A stretch of 48,554 nt of DNA from an uncultured Lachnospiraceae bacterium (lineage in GTDB: Bacteria; Bacillota; Clostridia; Lachnospirales; Lachnospiraceae): assembly GCA_947170415.1 (NCBI GenBank), contig CAMVTN010000004.1:1-48554 (forward strand). Reading direction: 5' to 3'. Positions 28,324-38,569 of the stretch are shown here, piece after piece. The translations under genes were made by a program, and so were the position numbers. The notes under the pieces were generated by a model. It was not told where the DNA came from, ran no database searches, and saw only the letters and a list, made by a program, of their open reading frames with translations. The stretch's first letter is position 1; the number at the start of each line of letters is the position of its first letter.

Positions 28324-30203
28324 GGCGCGCGGAATATGAAACACAACTGAATAATCTTCAGAATCCTTATCTCAGATGGATAAAGAAGCAGGAAGAAAAG
28401 CGTATTGAGACTGATCCGGAGACTCGGGAGGAGGCGGAGAAATCCGTATTTTCCGGGGCTTCGGATCAAATGGCGTGTTTTCGGGGAAAATATGAAGTTT
28501 TTTTGCTGCCGGGTGCGAAGATCGCAGATGATGCAGGCAAAAAAATTGAAAGAGCTCTGAAAAATTATCATGAAGGCTGTCTGCCGGATGTGATCTACGG
28601 AGACGAGGATGTGCTTGATCAGAATGGAAGGCATGACCCGTGGTTTAAGCCTGACTGGTCTCCGGATACGCTGGAGTCCCTGTATTATTTTGGAAGTCTG
28701 ACCCTCGTTAAACATGAAATTGTTGAGAAAGTTAAGGCTGAAAAAGGCCCGTTACCCTATGGAAGCACTGATTTTTTAAGAGAATGCATATTTTCTGCGA
28801 AAACACAGCTTCATATACCTGAGATCCTTTCACATGGTGATGGAACGGATCATACAGTATATGCAGAGAAGTCTGTCGGAGCAACGCAGGGAAGTGCTGA
28901 CAATAAAAATATCAGCGTGACTGCAGTGATCCTTTCAAAGGATCATCCGGAACTGCTTGAAACCTGTGTGAGCAGTTTGAGGCGGTCGGCAGAGCTTGAT
29001 GGAACAAACTTAAGTATTGTTGTAGTTGATAATGGAAGTAATGATGAAAACATGCAGCAATACAGACAGTTTTCAGAAAAGTATCGCTTTACTTACGACC
29101 GTTATGAATCGCCGTTTATCTATTCTGCGTTATGCAACAGAGGCGCGGAAAATGCAGGGAAAACAGATTTCCTGCTGTTCCTTAATGATGATGTGGAAGT
29201 TCCGGAAAATACGGTTTTCCTAAAGAAAATGGCGGAAAAATCCGGAGAAGAGCATGTCGGTGCTGTAGGATGCAAGCTTCTTTATCCCGGAGCCGAAAGG
29301 ATACAGCATTGCGGCATTACGCTACTTAGGACGGGGGCTTCCCATAAGCTTGCAGGTTATACTGACGATCAGGATTACTATCACGGTATCAATCTAGGTA
29401 TGCATAACTGCTTTGCTGTCACAGGCGCGTGTCTTATGGTATCCAGAGAAAAGTTTGAGCTTGTGCATGGTTTTGATGAGAAACTGGCAATAGCTTATAC
29501 AGATGTGGATCTGTGCGCGTCACTTTTAAGAAAAGGCTTATATAATGTCTGCATGTGCGATTTTTATCTGATCCATCATGAGAGCCTTAGCAGGAGAAGT
29601 GATGACATCAGTGAAGAGGCATTTGCAAGACTGGCATTAGAAAGAGCATATTTTGAAGAGAAAAATGCAGCTTTGATCCAAAACGGTGATCCGTGGTACA
29701 GTCCGAATCTTACAGACACTGGGCTGGATTATCGCGTGAATGTTCCTGACACAGAGGAAGAAGCTTCAGTGATCGGCAGAGAGGCTTTTTCATCAGTGAC
29801 ACCGGCAGAATTTAAAAAATTAAAGTCCGGACATAAAAAGATGCGGTATTCGCTTGAAAATATCCGCTACTGCAGAAGTGATGCCTGCGGAAGAGAGAAA
29901 TATTATGAGATCCGAGGCTGGGCATTTGTATCCGGAAGACCGGGTTATGAGTACGATCCTTTTATAGCAGTAAAGACAGCTGACGGGGAAAAGGTATTTC
30001 CGGCGGTGAGGTATGTGAGAAAGGATGTACCTGAGGTTTTTGCGTCAGAGACAGATCTGTTATTGTCTGGATTTTTCTTGATGATAGATGAGAAATTACT
30101 GCCTGACGGAGATAAGACAGAGATACAGATAGGACTTTTAAGAAGAGGTCTTTTTAGTAAATATAGAGGCTGCCGTACCGGATGGATCACGGCGCAGGCA
30201 TGA
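28320..30203 (+). CDS. GT2 glycosyltransferase; degenerate N-terminal GT half, full second GT2 domain, C-terminal beta domain
   Basis: ISVTAVILSKDHPELLETCVSSL...FLLFLNDDVEVPE...VTGACLMVSREKFELVHGFDE...YTDVDLC. Start at MRRAEYE (28320), ATGA overlap with the upstream gene. Confidence 0.85.
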   Translation: MRRAEYETQLNNLQNPYLRWIKKQEEKRIETDPETREEAEKSVFSGASDQMACFRGKYEVFLLPGAKIADDAGKKIERALKNYHEGCLPDVIYGDEDVLDQNGRHDPWFKPDWSPDTLESLYYFGSLTLVKHEIVEKVKAEKGPLPYGSTDFLRECIFSAKTQLHIPEILSHGDGTDHTVYAEKSVGATQGSADNKNISVTAVILSKDHPELLETCVSSLRRSAELDGTNLSIVVVDNGSNDENMQQYRQFSEKYRFTYDRYESPFIYSALCNRGAENAGKTDFLLFLNDDVEVPENTVFLKKMAEKSGEEHVGAVGCKLLYPGAERIQHCGITLLRTGASHKLAGYTDDQDYYHGINLGMHNCFAVTGACLMVSREKFELVHGFDEKLAIAYTDVDLCASLLRKGLYNVCMCDFYLIHHESLSRRSDDISEEAFARLALERAYFEEKNAALIQNGDPWYSPNLTDTGLDYRVNVPDTEEEASVIGREAFSSVTPAEFKKLKSGHKKMRYSLENIRYCRSDACGREKYYEIRGWAFVSGRPGYEYDPFIAVKTADGEKVFPAVRYVRKDVPEVFASETDLLLSGFFLMIDEKLLPDGDKTEIQIGLLRRGLFSKYRGCRTGWITAQA

Positions 30204-32278
30204 TAGACAGGATGCTGAAGGAAATGGAAAATAATAAAGACAAGACACAGAATAATGTCGGAGATCTGGCAGAATACTATAAGAAACTCTACGAAGACGA
30301 AAAAAAGAAAAATGAAAAGCTCACACGTGAGCTCGTTGAGTGCGAAGCAGATAATGCTGAGATGAAGGGGAAGATCGATACACTTAAGCGCAGTAAGCTT
30401 TTTAAGATCATAAAGCCCTTTCGTACGATCTATGCCAAGAGCCTCGCTGTGATCGTGCGTGTAAAGCGCCTTGGCAGCATAAGCGAAGTTATTAGAAAGC
30501 TTAAGAGCAAGAGGATAGAGAGAAATGCTTACCGTTACCATGGAACACTGAGCTTTCCTAATGAAGAGCAGAGAAAAAAAGAGGAGAATACTTCTTTCAA
30601 AGAAAAGCATGTTTTCAGTATTCTCGTTCCTCTTTACAATACTCCCGAGAAATTCCTTCGTGAGATGATCGAAAGTGTTACAAACCAGACCTATGGTGGA
30701 TGGGAACTTTGTCTTGCAGACGGTTCTGATGATGAGCATAAGTATGTAAAAGAGATCGTTGATGAATATATTGCAAAGGACAAGGCTGTAAGCCCTGACG
30801 GAAGACAGAGGATCCAGTATAAAAAGATAGAGGAAAATCTGGGTATTTCCGGAAACACCAATGTCTGCTTTGATATAGCTCACGGTGATTTTATCGGTTT
30901 ATTTGACCATGATGATCTGCTTCATCCTTCCGTTCTTTTCGAATATATGAAGGTCATTGAAAAAGAGCATCCGGATTTTATCTATTGCGATGAGGCGACC
31001 TTTACCGGAAACAGCATAGATAACATGGTGACACTTCACTTTAAGCCGGATTTTGCTATTGATAATCTCAGGGCAAATAACTATATCTGTCACTTCTCTG
31101 TGTTTAAGAAAGAATTATCTGACAAGGTAGGAAGATTTAGAAGTGAATTTGACGGAAGTCAGGATCATGACATGATCCTCCGCCTTACAGCTGCGGCAAA
31201 TAAGATTTATCATGTGCCGAGGATCCTTTACTATTGGAGAAGTCATGCCGGTTCTACAGCTTCTGACATCAATACAAAGACTTATGCCATAAATGCGGCA
31301 AAGGGAGCAGTTGCAGCTCACCTTACAGGCTGTGGTTTTAAGAATTTTGAGATTGAGAGCACAAAGGCATTTGCAACTATATTCCGTATCAGATATGAGC
31401 TTACTTCTCATCCAAAGATCAGTATCGTGATCCCTTCAAAGGATCATGCGGAAGACCTTAAGCGCTGCACAGAATCAATTATTTCAAGATCATCATATGA
31501 TAATTACGAGATCGTAATAGTTGAAAATGGCAGCACTGAGCCCGAAACACAGCGCTGTTATGAGGAACTCAGGAGCTGTCCTATGGTAAAGATCGTGACA
31601 GCACCTGAAATGGAAGGTTTTAATTTCTCAAAGCTTGTAAACTATGGTGTTTCAAAGGCTGATGGAGAATATATCCTGTTGCTTAACAATGATACCGAGG
31701 TCATTACCCGTGATTGGATGGAAAATCTCCTTATGTATGCGCAGAGATCAGATGTAGGTGCTGTTGGATGTAAATTGTACTATCCGGATTACCTCATACA
31801 GCATGCAGGAATCGTGATCGGTCTCGGTGCTCATAGAACTGCAGGTCATACGCACTACAGACTTTATAAGGAAAATCTGGGATACATGGGAAGACTTTGT
31901 TATGCACAGAATGTAACAGCTGTTACAGGCGCATGTATGCTTGTATCAAAGGCTGATTACGAAGCAGTAGGCGGTTTTGATGAGAGCTTTGCAGTTGCGC
32001 TTAATGACGTTGACTTCTGCTTAAAGCTTAGAGAAAAAGGGCTTCTGAACGTATTCACACCGTTCTCAGAGCTTTTCCATTATGAATCTGTTTCAAGAGG
32101 CGATGATACTGACGGAGCTGATAAAGAGAAGGCTGAACGTTACGAAGCAGAATCTAAGCATTTCCGTACCAAATGGAAGGCTGCACTTAAGAAGGGTGAT
32201 CCATACTACAATCCTAATTTCTCGCTGGATCACAGTAATTACACCTTAAAAGCCAGCCCTGCACCAATGGTTCAGTGA
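30200..32278 (+). CDS. Tandem-domain GT2 glycosyltransferase with N-terminal coiled coil
   Basis: Domain 1 FSILVPLYNTPEKFLREMIESV...GLFDHDDLLHP; domain 2 ISIVIPSKDHAEDLKRCTESI...YILLLNNDTEVI. N-terminal YYKKLYEDEKKKNEKLTRELVECEADNAEMKGKIDTLKRSK. Confidence 0.88.
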   Translation: MIDRMLKEMENNKDKTQNNVGDLAEYYKKLYEDEKKKNEKLTRELVECEADNAEMKGKIDTLKRSKLFKIIKPFRTIYAKSLAVIVRVKRLGSISEVIRKLKSKRIERNAYRYHGTLSFPNEEQRKKEENTSFKEKHVFSILVPLYNTPEKFLREMIESVTNQTYGGWELCLADGSDDEHKYVKEIVDEYIAKDKAVSPDGRQRIQYKKIEENLGISGNTNVCFDIAHGDFIGLFDHDDLLHPSVLFEYMKVIEKEHPDFIYCDEATFTGNSIDNMVTLHFKPDFAIDNLRANNYICHFSVFKKELSDKVGRFRSEFDGSQDHDMILRLTAAANKIYHVPRILYYWRSHAGSTASDINTKTYAINAAKGAVAAHLTGCGFKNFEIESTKAFATIFRIRYELTSHPKISIVIPSKDHAEDLKRCTESIISRSSYDNYEIVIVENGSTEPETQRCYEELRSCPMVKIVTAPEMEGFNFSKLVNYGVSKADGEYILLLNNDTEVITRDWMENLLMYAQRSDVGAVGCKLYYPDYLIQHAGIVIGLGAHRTAGHTHYRLYKENLGYMGRLCYAQNVTAVTGACMLVSKADYEAVGGFDESFAVALNDVDFCLKLREKGLLNVFTPFSELFHYESVSRGDDTDGADKEKAERYEAESKHFRTKWKAALKKGDPYYNPNFSLDHSNYTLKASPAPMVQ

Positions 32279-32282
32279 TATG

Positions 32283-32291
32283 TGTTATAAT
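32283..32291 (+). promoter_or_regulatory. Extended -10 promoter (TGTTATAAT) upstream of the phosphoglucomutase gene
   Basis: TGnTATAAT consensus just after the stop of the upstream GT gene; 110-120 nt leader before the start codon. Confidence 0.5.
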
Positions 32292-32405
32292 GTATCTGTT
32301 TAAATTCAATATCGTTGAATGAGGATGCAGTGCAACTATTCAGAATCCATAAGAACCTGAACAGTTATGACACCGTTAAAAACGAACATACGATAAGAGG
32401 AGTAT

Positions 32406-34145
32406 GTGTTAAAGATGGACAATTATAAAGAAAAGTACGAATACTGGATTAACGATCCGTATTTTGATGAAGAAACAAAAAAAGAACTGAAGTCTATTTC
32501 AGATAACGAAGCAGAAATGCAGGACAGATTTTATAAGGATCTGGCATTTGGAACAGGAGGACTCAGAGGAGTTATCGGAGCCGGTTCCAATCGAATGAAC
32601 ATCTACACCGTTCGTAAGGCAACACAGGGACTTGCAAATTACATCCTAAAAGAAGGAACACAGGATAAGGGTGTAGCGATCGCTTACGATTGCCGCCGTA
32701 TGTCACCGGAATTTGCAGAAGTAACAGCTCTGTGTCTTGCAGCAAACGGGATCAAGGCATATGTATTTGATTCACTTCGTCCTACACCTGAACTTTCATA
32801 TGCACTTCGTGAACTTCACTGTACTGCAGGAGTAGTTATCACAGCCAGCCACAATCCGCCGGAATACAACGGCTATAAGGTTTACTGGGAGGATGGCGCA
32901 CAGATAACTGCACCGCGTGATAAAGATATCATCAGCGAAGTAGATGCAGTTAAGTCCTACAGCGATGCAAAGACAATGGAGCTTGCTGATGCAAAGGCAA
33001 AGGGACTTTATGAAGTAATAGGCAGCGAGATCGATGATAAATATATCGCAGAGCTTAAAAAAATGATAATCCATCCGGATCTCTTAGAGAAAGCTGCAAA
33101 GGATATAAAGATCGTTTATTCTCCGTTCCACGGAACAGGTAATGTGCCTGTAAGACGAGTACTTAAGGAACTTGGATTTGAAAATGTATATGTAGTTCCT
33201 GAGCAGGAACTGCCGGATCCTGATTTTACAACACTTGAGTATCCTAATCCGGAGGATCCCAAGGCATTTACACTTGCACTGAAGCTCGCAAAGGAAAAAG
33301 ATGCTGACATAGTAATGGCTACAGATCCCGATGCAGACCGCCTCGGTATCTATGCAAAGGATGCTGCTACAGGCGAATATATGCCTTTCACAGGAAATAT
33401 GTCAGGTATCCTGATCGCAGAGTATCGTATCCGCGAACTTGCTGAGATGGGTAAGCTTCCTGAAAATGGAGCTCTCGTAAAGACTATTGTTTCCAGCAAC
33501 ATGGCAGATCCTATCGCAGAAGAATATAAGCTGAAACTCATCGAAGTGCTTACAGGCTTTAAGTACATCGGCGAGCAGATCAAGTGGTTTGAGGAGAATA
33601 ACTCTTACGAGTATGTCTTTGGATATGAAGAATCCTATGGATGCCTCGTTGGAACACATGCACGTGATAAAGATGCTATCGTTGCTGTAATGTGCCTTGC
33701 TGAAGTAGCTGCATGGTGTAAGACACGAAACATCACCGTATGGGATCAGATGTTAAACATCTACAAAAAGTACGGATATTACAGAGAAGGAATCCATACA
33801 GTAACACTTAAGGGTGTTGACGGTGCAAAAGAGATCCGCGATATAATGGAGAGAATCCGCAATAATCCGCCTAAGGAAATCGCTGGTCTTGCCGTTAAGG
33901 AATTCCGTGACTATCAGAAGGATGAAGTAACAAACATGTCAAACGGAGAGAAGAGCAGCACAGGTCTGCCGATCTCGAATGTATTGTACTTTGACCTTGA
34001 TAATAATTCCTGGTGCTGTGTACGTCCTTCAGGTACAGAGCCGAAGATCAAGTTCTACATGGGTGTAAAGGGAAACAGCCTTGAAGAATCTGAAAAGAAT
34101 CTTGAAGAACTGAAGCAGGAAGTTATCAAAAAGCTTGGTGCGTGA
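32406..34145 (+). CDS. pgcA: Phosphoglucomutase/phosphomannomutase
   Basis: AFGTGGLRGVIGAGSNRMN, VVITASHNPPEYNGYKVYWEDGAQI, MATDPDADRLGIY and RPSGTEPKIKFYM. The start may instead be the ATG at 32415. Confidence 0.93.
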   Translation: MLKMDNYKEKYEYWINDPYFDEETKKELKSISDNEAEMQDRFYKDLAFGTGGLRGVIGAGSNRMNIYTVRKATQGLANYILKEGTQDKGVAIAYDCRRMSPEFAEVTALCLAANGIKAYVFDSLRPTPELSYALRELHCTAGVVITASHNPPEYNGYKVYWEDGAQITAPRDKDIISEVDAVKSYSDAKTMELADAKAKGLYEVIGSEIDDKYIAELKKMIIHPDLLEKAAKDIKIVYSPFHGTGNVPVRRVLKELGFENVYVVPEQELPDPDFTTLEYPNPEDPKAFTLALKLAKEKDADIVMATDPDADRLGIYAKDAATGEYMPFTGNMSGILIAEYRIRELAEMGKLPENGALVKTIVSSNMADPIAEEYKLKLIEVLTGFKYIGEQIKWFEENNSYEYVFGYEESYGCLVGTHARDKDAIVAVMCLAEVAAWCKTRNITVWDQMLNIYKKYGYYREGIHTVTLKGVDGAKEIRDIMERIRNNPPKEIAGLAVKEFRDYQKDEVTNMSNGEKSSTGLPISNVLYFDLDNNSWCCVRPSGTEPKIKFYMGVKGNSLEESEKNLEELKQEVIKKLGA

Positions 34146-34167
34146 AAATCAGAATGAGGATAAAGCT

Positions 34168-35397
34168 TTGAATAAAAAGAAAGTGTTCTGCAGGGCAGTG
34201 TATGTGCTGCTGGCTCTGCTGACGGTGCTTTCAGTGGTGCAGGGCGTGAGGAACGCCCTGCATTTCAGTCAGGACTTTCAGTGGGATGCCGCGAAAGCGC
34301 TTGCTATGCGGATAGATCCCTATACAGAGAGCCTTAGCCCGACAGGAGCATTGGAACGGGATGGTATCAGAGAGTTTTATGAAGCCTTTAGAGCGATAGA
34401 TGCTCCGCAGAAAATGGAAGCAAATCAGTTTCCAAGTCTTCTTTATGAACTCCTTCCGTTAACTTTTCTGCCATACGGTACGGCAAAAGTACTGTGGCTT
34501 ATCTTAAATCTCATATTTACTGCTCTTATTATCTTTCTTTTGAGAAAGACTTTCTTAAAAGAGATGAAAAATGAGATGTTTTTATTATTAAGTCTCATTA
34601 TGGTTGCAGGAACACCGTGGCGAAATCAGATTGGTGTAGGACAGCATACGTTATTTTCGTTTATGTTTTTCCTCTTAGCGGTCTGGATCACCGAAAAGGG
34701 AGAGCAGGAGCAGAAAAACCCTTATTTCTATGCTGTTTTATCAGGACTCTGCTTGTCGGTGTCATACTTTAAGTATACACTTACAGCCCCGCTTGCACTG
34801 TATTTCATTTATAAGAAAAAGTGGAAAGAGTTTGTGATCTCTGTTGTTCCTCACGTGGTCGGTACATTTGTGGCAGCAAGAATGCTCAACGAATCCTTTA
34901 TGGATATGATCATAAAACCGTTAAAGGTATCGGCAGCTCTTACAGGAGAAGGCTCTATCGACGTGGGTGCTCTGACAGGCGGTGCATCATGGTCTGTACT
35001 TATTACAGTGGCACTGATGGCTGTATTTTTTGCAGCAGTGTTTGTTGTTCCGGCAAACATGGATAAAGAAGTTTTTTCACTTTTGCTTTTAGTTAGCCTT
35101 GTAATGACCTATCACAGGTCATATGATTACTTTGTGCTTATGGCGGCTGCATCAGGGGGTCTTGCAATAAGAGGTCTGGATCATGCAGGACCGCTTGAAG
35201 CTATAAAAGATAAGCTGATGCTTTTATACAGTGTTTTACTTATATGGGTAAGCTTTGGTATGAGAGTCTTTTCAGAAAACGAAAAGGCACTTATGATAGC
35301 AGCAGTACTTTATTACGGTTATATGATCGTTTATCTGGCAAGCTTTGTTCGCTGCGTGGTAGACAATCTGAGAGAAAGAAAGGTGACCCGGGGCTAA
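34168..35397 (+). CDS. Polytopic membrane glycosyltransferase (GT87/DUF2029-like, GT-C type)
   Basis: Multiple TM segments; GTPWRNQIGVGQHTLFSFMFFLLAVW and YHRSYDYFVLMAAASGG. TTG start at 34168 preceded by gagga; upstream ORF start overlaps pgcA. Confidence 0.7.
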   Translation: MNKKKVFCRAVYVLLALLTVLSVVQGVRNALHFSQDFQWDAAKALAMRIDPYTESLSPTGALERDGIREFYEAFRAIDAPQKMEANQFPSLLYELLPLTFLPYGTAKVLWLILNLIFTALIIFLLRKTFLKEMKNEMFLLLSLIMVAGTPWRNQIGVGQHTLFSFMFFLLAVWITEKGEQEQKNPYFYAVLSGLCLSVSYFKYTLTAPLALYFIYKKKWKEFVISVVPHVVGTFVAARMLNESFMDMIIKPLKVSAALTGEGSIDVGALTGGASWSVLITVALMAVFFAAVFVVPANMDKEVFSLLLLVSLVMTYHRSYDYFVLMAAASGGLAIRGLDHAGPLEAIKDKLMLLYSVLLIWVSFGMRVFSENEKALMIAAVLYYGYMIVYLASFVRCVVDNLRERKVTRG

Positions 35398-35415
35398 GGG
35401 TCTAAAGGGAATGTC

Positions 35416-36120
35416 ATGGATAAGCTTTATGCAGTAATCCCTGCTTACAATGAAGAAGCAACTATCAGGGAAGTAATCGAAGAATGGTATCCTATGGTGG
35501 TCATGACCGGAGAGGAAAGTCGTCTGGTAGTGATCGATGACGGAAGCCGTGACAGTACATGGAGCGTGCTTCAGGAAGAGGCAGCGAAGCGTCCGCAGCT
35601 TGTAGCTCTCCATAAGGAAAATTCCGGACATGGTCCTACGATCCTGTACGGTTATCATTATGCATTGGAGCAGGGGGCTGATTATGTATTTCAGACAGAT
35701 TCTGATGGTCAGACACGTCCTGAGGAATTTCCGGCATTTTGGAGATGCCGCCGTCATTATGACATGATAGTCGGTTACAGAAATCACAGACAGGACGGAG
35801 GATCCAGAGTATTTGTCACAAAGGTATTAAAGACCGTGATATTCCTGTGTTTCCACGTATGGGTAAAAGATGCAAATACCCCGTTCCGTCTCATGAAGGC
35901 AGACACATTAAAGCGTGAGATCAAATACGTTCCAAAGAACTATTTCTTAACGAACGTACTTCTCACTGTTGCATATACGAAGCACAATAAAAACCTGAGA
36001 TTCATCCCGATAACATTCCGTCCCCGTCAGGGTGGAGTAAATTCCATCAATATGAAGAGGATTTTCGGAATCGGAAAAAATGCACTGCGTGACTTTATTC
36101 GCCTGAATAAGGTATTGTGA
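35416..36120 (+). CDS. GT2 glycosyltransferase (GtrB/DPM1-like)
   Basis: YAVIPAYNEEATIREVIEEWYP, VIDDGSRDSTW, NSGHGPTILYGYHYAL and FQTDSDGQTRPEEF. Confidence 0.87.
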   Translation: MDKLYAVIPAYNEEATIREVIEEWYPMVVMTGEESRLVVIDDGSRDSTWSVLQEEAAKRPQLVALHKENSGHGPTILYGYHYALEQGADYVFQTDSDGQTRPEEFPAFWRCRRHYDMIVGYRNHRQDGGSRVFVTKVLKTVIFLCFHVWVKDANTPFRLMKADTLKREIKYVPKNYFLTNVLLTVAYTKHNKNLRFIPITFRPRQGGVNSINMKRIFGIGKNALRDFIRLNKVL

Positions 36121-36162
36121 TGACGGTACATATCTGTTTGTTTTAGTTAGAAAGAGGAATTT

Positions 36163-36630
36163 ATGGAAATGTCATTAAAATCAACAGAAACACAGAAACC
36201 TACACTTATGCAGCAGATACTTCGTTTTGGTGTAGTAGGCGGTCTTTCTTTTTTAATAGATTTGGCGGTTTACTCTGCAATTGTCTTTGTTTTTGGTGAT
36301 GAGAAGACTACTGTTGCTGTTGCAGCATTTTTTAGTTTTATGACCTCAGTTACGTTCAATTATATCGCCAGCATGAAATATGTATTTGAGCGTGACGAAA
36401 GCAAGGACAGAAAAGCTGAGTTTACTATTTTTGTTATCCTGTCTGCTATCGGACTGGTCCTTAATGAAGTAATAATCATGGGAGTTCTTGTAATCTATGA
36501 CATCACACCGTTCTTAAGAAGCGGGCTCCTTTGGGACTTTAAGTCAATTGTCGGAAAGATTTTTGCAACTGGCATAGTAATGGTTTATAACTTCATTTCA
36601 AGAAAGATCTTTATTGAAAAGAAGAACTAA
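36163..36630 (+). CDS. GtrA-family membrane protein
   Basis: QILRFGVVGGLSFLIDLAVYS...VTFNYIASMKYVF; four TM segments. Confidence 0.9.
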   Translation: MEMSLKSTETQKPTLMQQILRFGVVGGLSFLIDLAVYSAIVFVFGDEKTTVAVAAFFSFMTSVTFNYIASMKYVFERDESKDRKAEFTIFVILSAIGLVLNEVIIMGVLVIYDITPFLRSGLLWDFKSIVGKIFATGIVMVYNFISRKIFIEKKN

Positions 36631-36645
36631 GTAAGGTAAATATTT

Positions 36646-37758
36646 TTGGGTAAAGTCAGCAGAGTTAAAAACAGAATAAGACCTGTGATATATTTAGGTG
36701 CCGTTGTACTTTTACTTTGTGTTATTGTATTGGCGTTTTTTGCGGTCAAGAAATATCACAGGTCTGTTCAGGCACGTGCAAACGGAACAGTACCGGAGAG
36801 TATCCTGGCAACTGCGGCAGGAACTGTTGCGGTTTCAGATCCGGAGCTTGAGCCGGTATCAGCAAATAAGGCAAATATTTCTCCTGAGATCAAAAAGAAG
36901 CTCGAAGAAGCAGAGGAAACTGAGATCAGGACAGAGGACCGGAGCACAACGGTTTCCGTAGACCTGATAGTTTTTGCAGGACAGAGCAACATGGCAGGCT
37001 GGGGCGGAGATGCGTCCAAGGCACCGGCGCTCACTGAAGGCGCAGGAGGAGAATTTCGTTCGGTATCAGATCCGTCAAAGCTCTATACCATAACAGAGCC
37101 TTTTGGTTTTTATGAAAATACTCCCACAATGAACGATATGTTCATAAAAAGAGGAACTCTCGTAACGGCATTCGTAAACGCCTACTATGAAGAGACAGGA
37201 GTCCCTGTAGTAGCAGTATCCGCATCAAAGGGCGGAACACCTTCAACTTACTGGGCAACAGAAGCCGTAGGTGAAGACGTTAAGACGAGATTCTTAAATG
37301 CCAAAACCTGGCTCAAAGAAAACGGATATGACGTAAGAAACCAGTTTTTGGTATTTCTGCAGGGAGAAAATGACGTAATAGAAAACGTTTCCACAGAACA
37401 ATATCTCTCTGATATAAACGTATTCTCAAATAAAATGTTCTATTGCGGTATCGACAAATTCCTGATGATACGCATAGGGGCAACAAATACTGATCCTGAC
37501 GCATACAAAAGGATCCTCGATGTGCAGACAGAACTATGCAGGACGGATCCCAGATTTGTACTGGTATCCACTCTTTTCTCCAATTTTGGAGCAGACCATA
37601 TGACGGATACTTATCACTACGATCAGGATGCATTAAACGCAGTAGGCACAGACGCAGGCAAAAACGCAGCTTACTTCGCCATAAATCGCCAGGATCCTCA
37701 GATCATGGATTATCGTACCGGCGAAGTATTTGAACCAATAGTATACGAGGGATTGTAA
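36646..37758 (+). CDS. Membrane-anchored SGNH/sialate O-acetylesterase-like protein
   Basis: N-terminal TM; LIVFAGQSNMAGWGGDA, VSASKGGTPSTYW and FLVFLQGENDV; TTG start. Confidence 0.83.
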   Translation: MGKVSRVKNRIRPVIYLGAVVLLLCVIVLAFFAVKKYHRSVQARANGTVPESILATAAGTVAVSDPELEPVSANKANISPEIKKKLEEAEETEIRTEDRSTTVSVDLIVFAGQSNMAGWGGDASKAPALTEGAGGEFRSVSDPSKLYTITEPFGFYENTPTMNDMFIKRGTLVTAFVNAYYEETGVPVVAVSASKGGTPSTYWATEAVGEDVKTRFLNAKTWLKENGYDVRNQFLVFLQGENDVIENVSTEQYLSDINVFSNKMFYCGIDKFLMIRIGATNTDPDAYKRILDVQTELCRTDPRFVLVSTLFSNFGADHMTDTYHYDQDALNAVGTDAGKNAAYFAINRQDPQIMDYRTGEVFEPIVYEGL

Positions 37759-37774
37759 GGAAGGAGCAAAAGAG

Positions 37775-38569
37775 ATGAGCAAAGCAAAAGACAAAATACT
37801 GTTATTCATTCCTGCATATAACTGCGAAAATCAGATCAAAAGAGTTCTTTCGCAGCTTGATTCCGAAATCATGCAGTATATCACTGAGGTCATCGTAGTA
37901 AATAACCGCAGTACAGATAACACAGAACAGGCAGTTCTGGACTTTGCAGAAGCACATCCCGAAATACCGCTCCATCTCTTAAGAAACGCAGACAACTACG
38001 GTCTCGGAGGCTCCCATAAAGTTGCGTTCGGTTACGCGGTAAAAAATAAATTTGACGAAATTATCGTCCTCCACGGAGACGATCAGGGAAATATCCATGA
38101 TTTCCTGCCGGTATTGCAAAAAAAACTCTATAAAGCCTATGACTGTATACTCGGCGCAAGATTTATGCTGGGATCCAGACTGGAAGGCTACTCGCTTTTC
38201 CGTACATTCGGAAATGTAGTCTATGACTTCCTCTTTGCCGCAGCTATCCGTCAGAGAGTATTTGATCTCGGAAGCGGATTAAATATGTATCAGGTATCCA
38301 TGCTGAAAGATGGATTCTATGAGAGATTTCCAGACGATCTGACCTTCAATTACTGCATGGTGATGGCTCTCAGATTCTATAATCAGACCTGCAGATTTTT
38401 CCCCATATCCTGGAGAGAAACAGATCAGGTTTCAAACGTGAAAATGACATCACAGGCGATCAAAGTACTGAAAATGCTCTTTAGTTTTGTAGATTGTCCT
38501 ACGACTATACGCGGAGAATATAGAACAAAAGTTGTCGATTCATATCGCGCAGAGGAGATAACCAGATGA
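37775..38569 (+). CDS. GT2 glycosyltransferase
   Basis: ILLFIPAYNCENQIKRVLSQLD, VVNNRSTDNTEQAV and NYGLGGSHKVAFGYA. Confidence 0.88.
   Translation: MSKAKDKILLFIPAYNCENQIKRVLSQLDSEIMQYITEVIVVNNRSTDNTEQAVLDFAEAHPEIPLHLLRNADNYGLGGSHKVAFGYAVKNKFDEIIVLHGDDQGNIHDFLPVLQKKLYKAYDCILGARFMLGSRLEGYSLFRTFGNVVYDFLFAAAIRQRVFDLGSGLNMYQVSMLKDGFYERFPDDLTFNYCMVMALRFYNQTCRFFPISWRETDQVSNVKMTSQAIKVLKMLFSFVDCPTTIRGEYRTKVVDSYRAEEITR

Noticed and set aside
29945-30883. 312-aa minus-strand ORF opposite two GT2 genes
   Set aside because: Composition is a low-complexity hydrophobic antisense reading; the plus-strand frames carry clear GT2 motifs. Not supported as coding.
32292-32405. Riboswitch in the pgcA leader
   Set aside because: Only weak complementary segments (for example ggat/atcc) with no convincing multi-helix fold; probably an ordinary leader.
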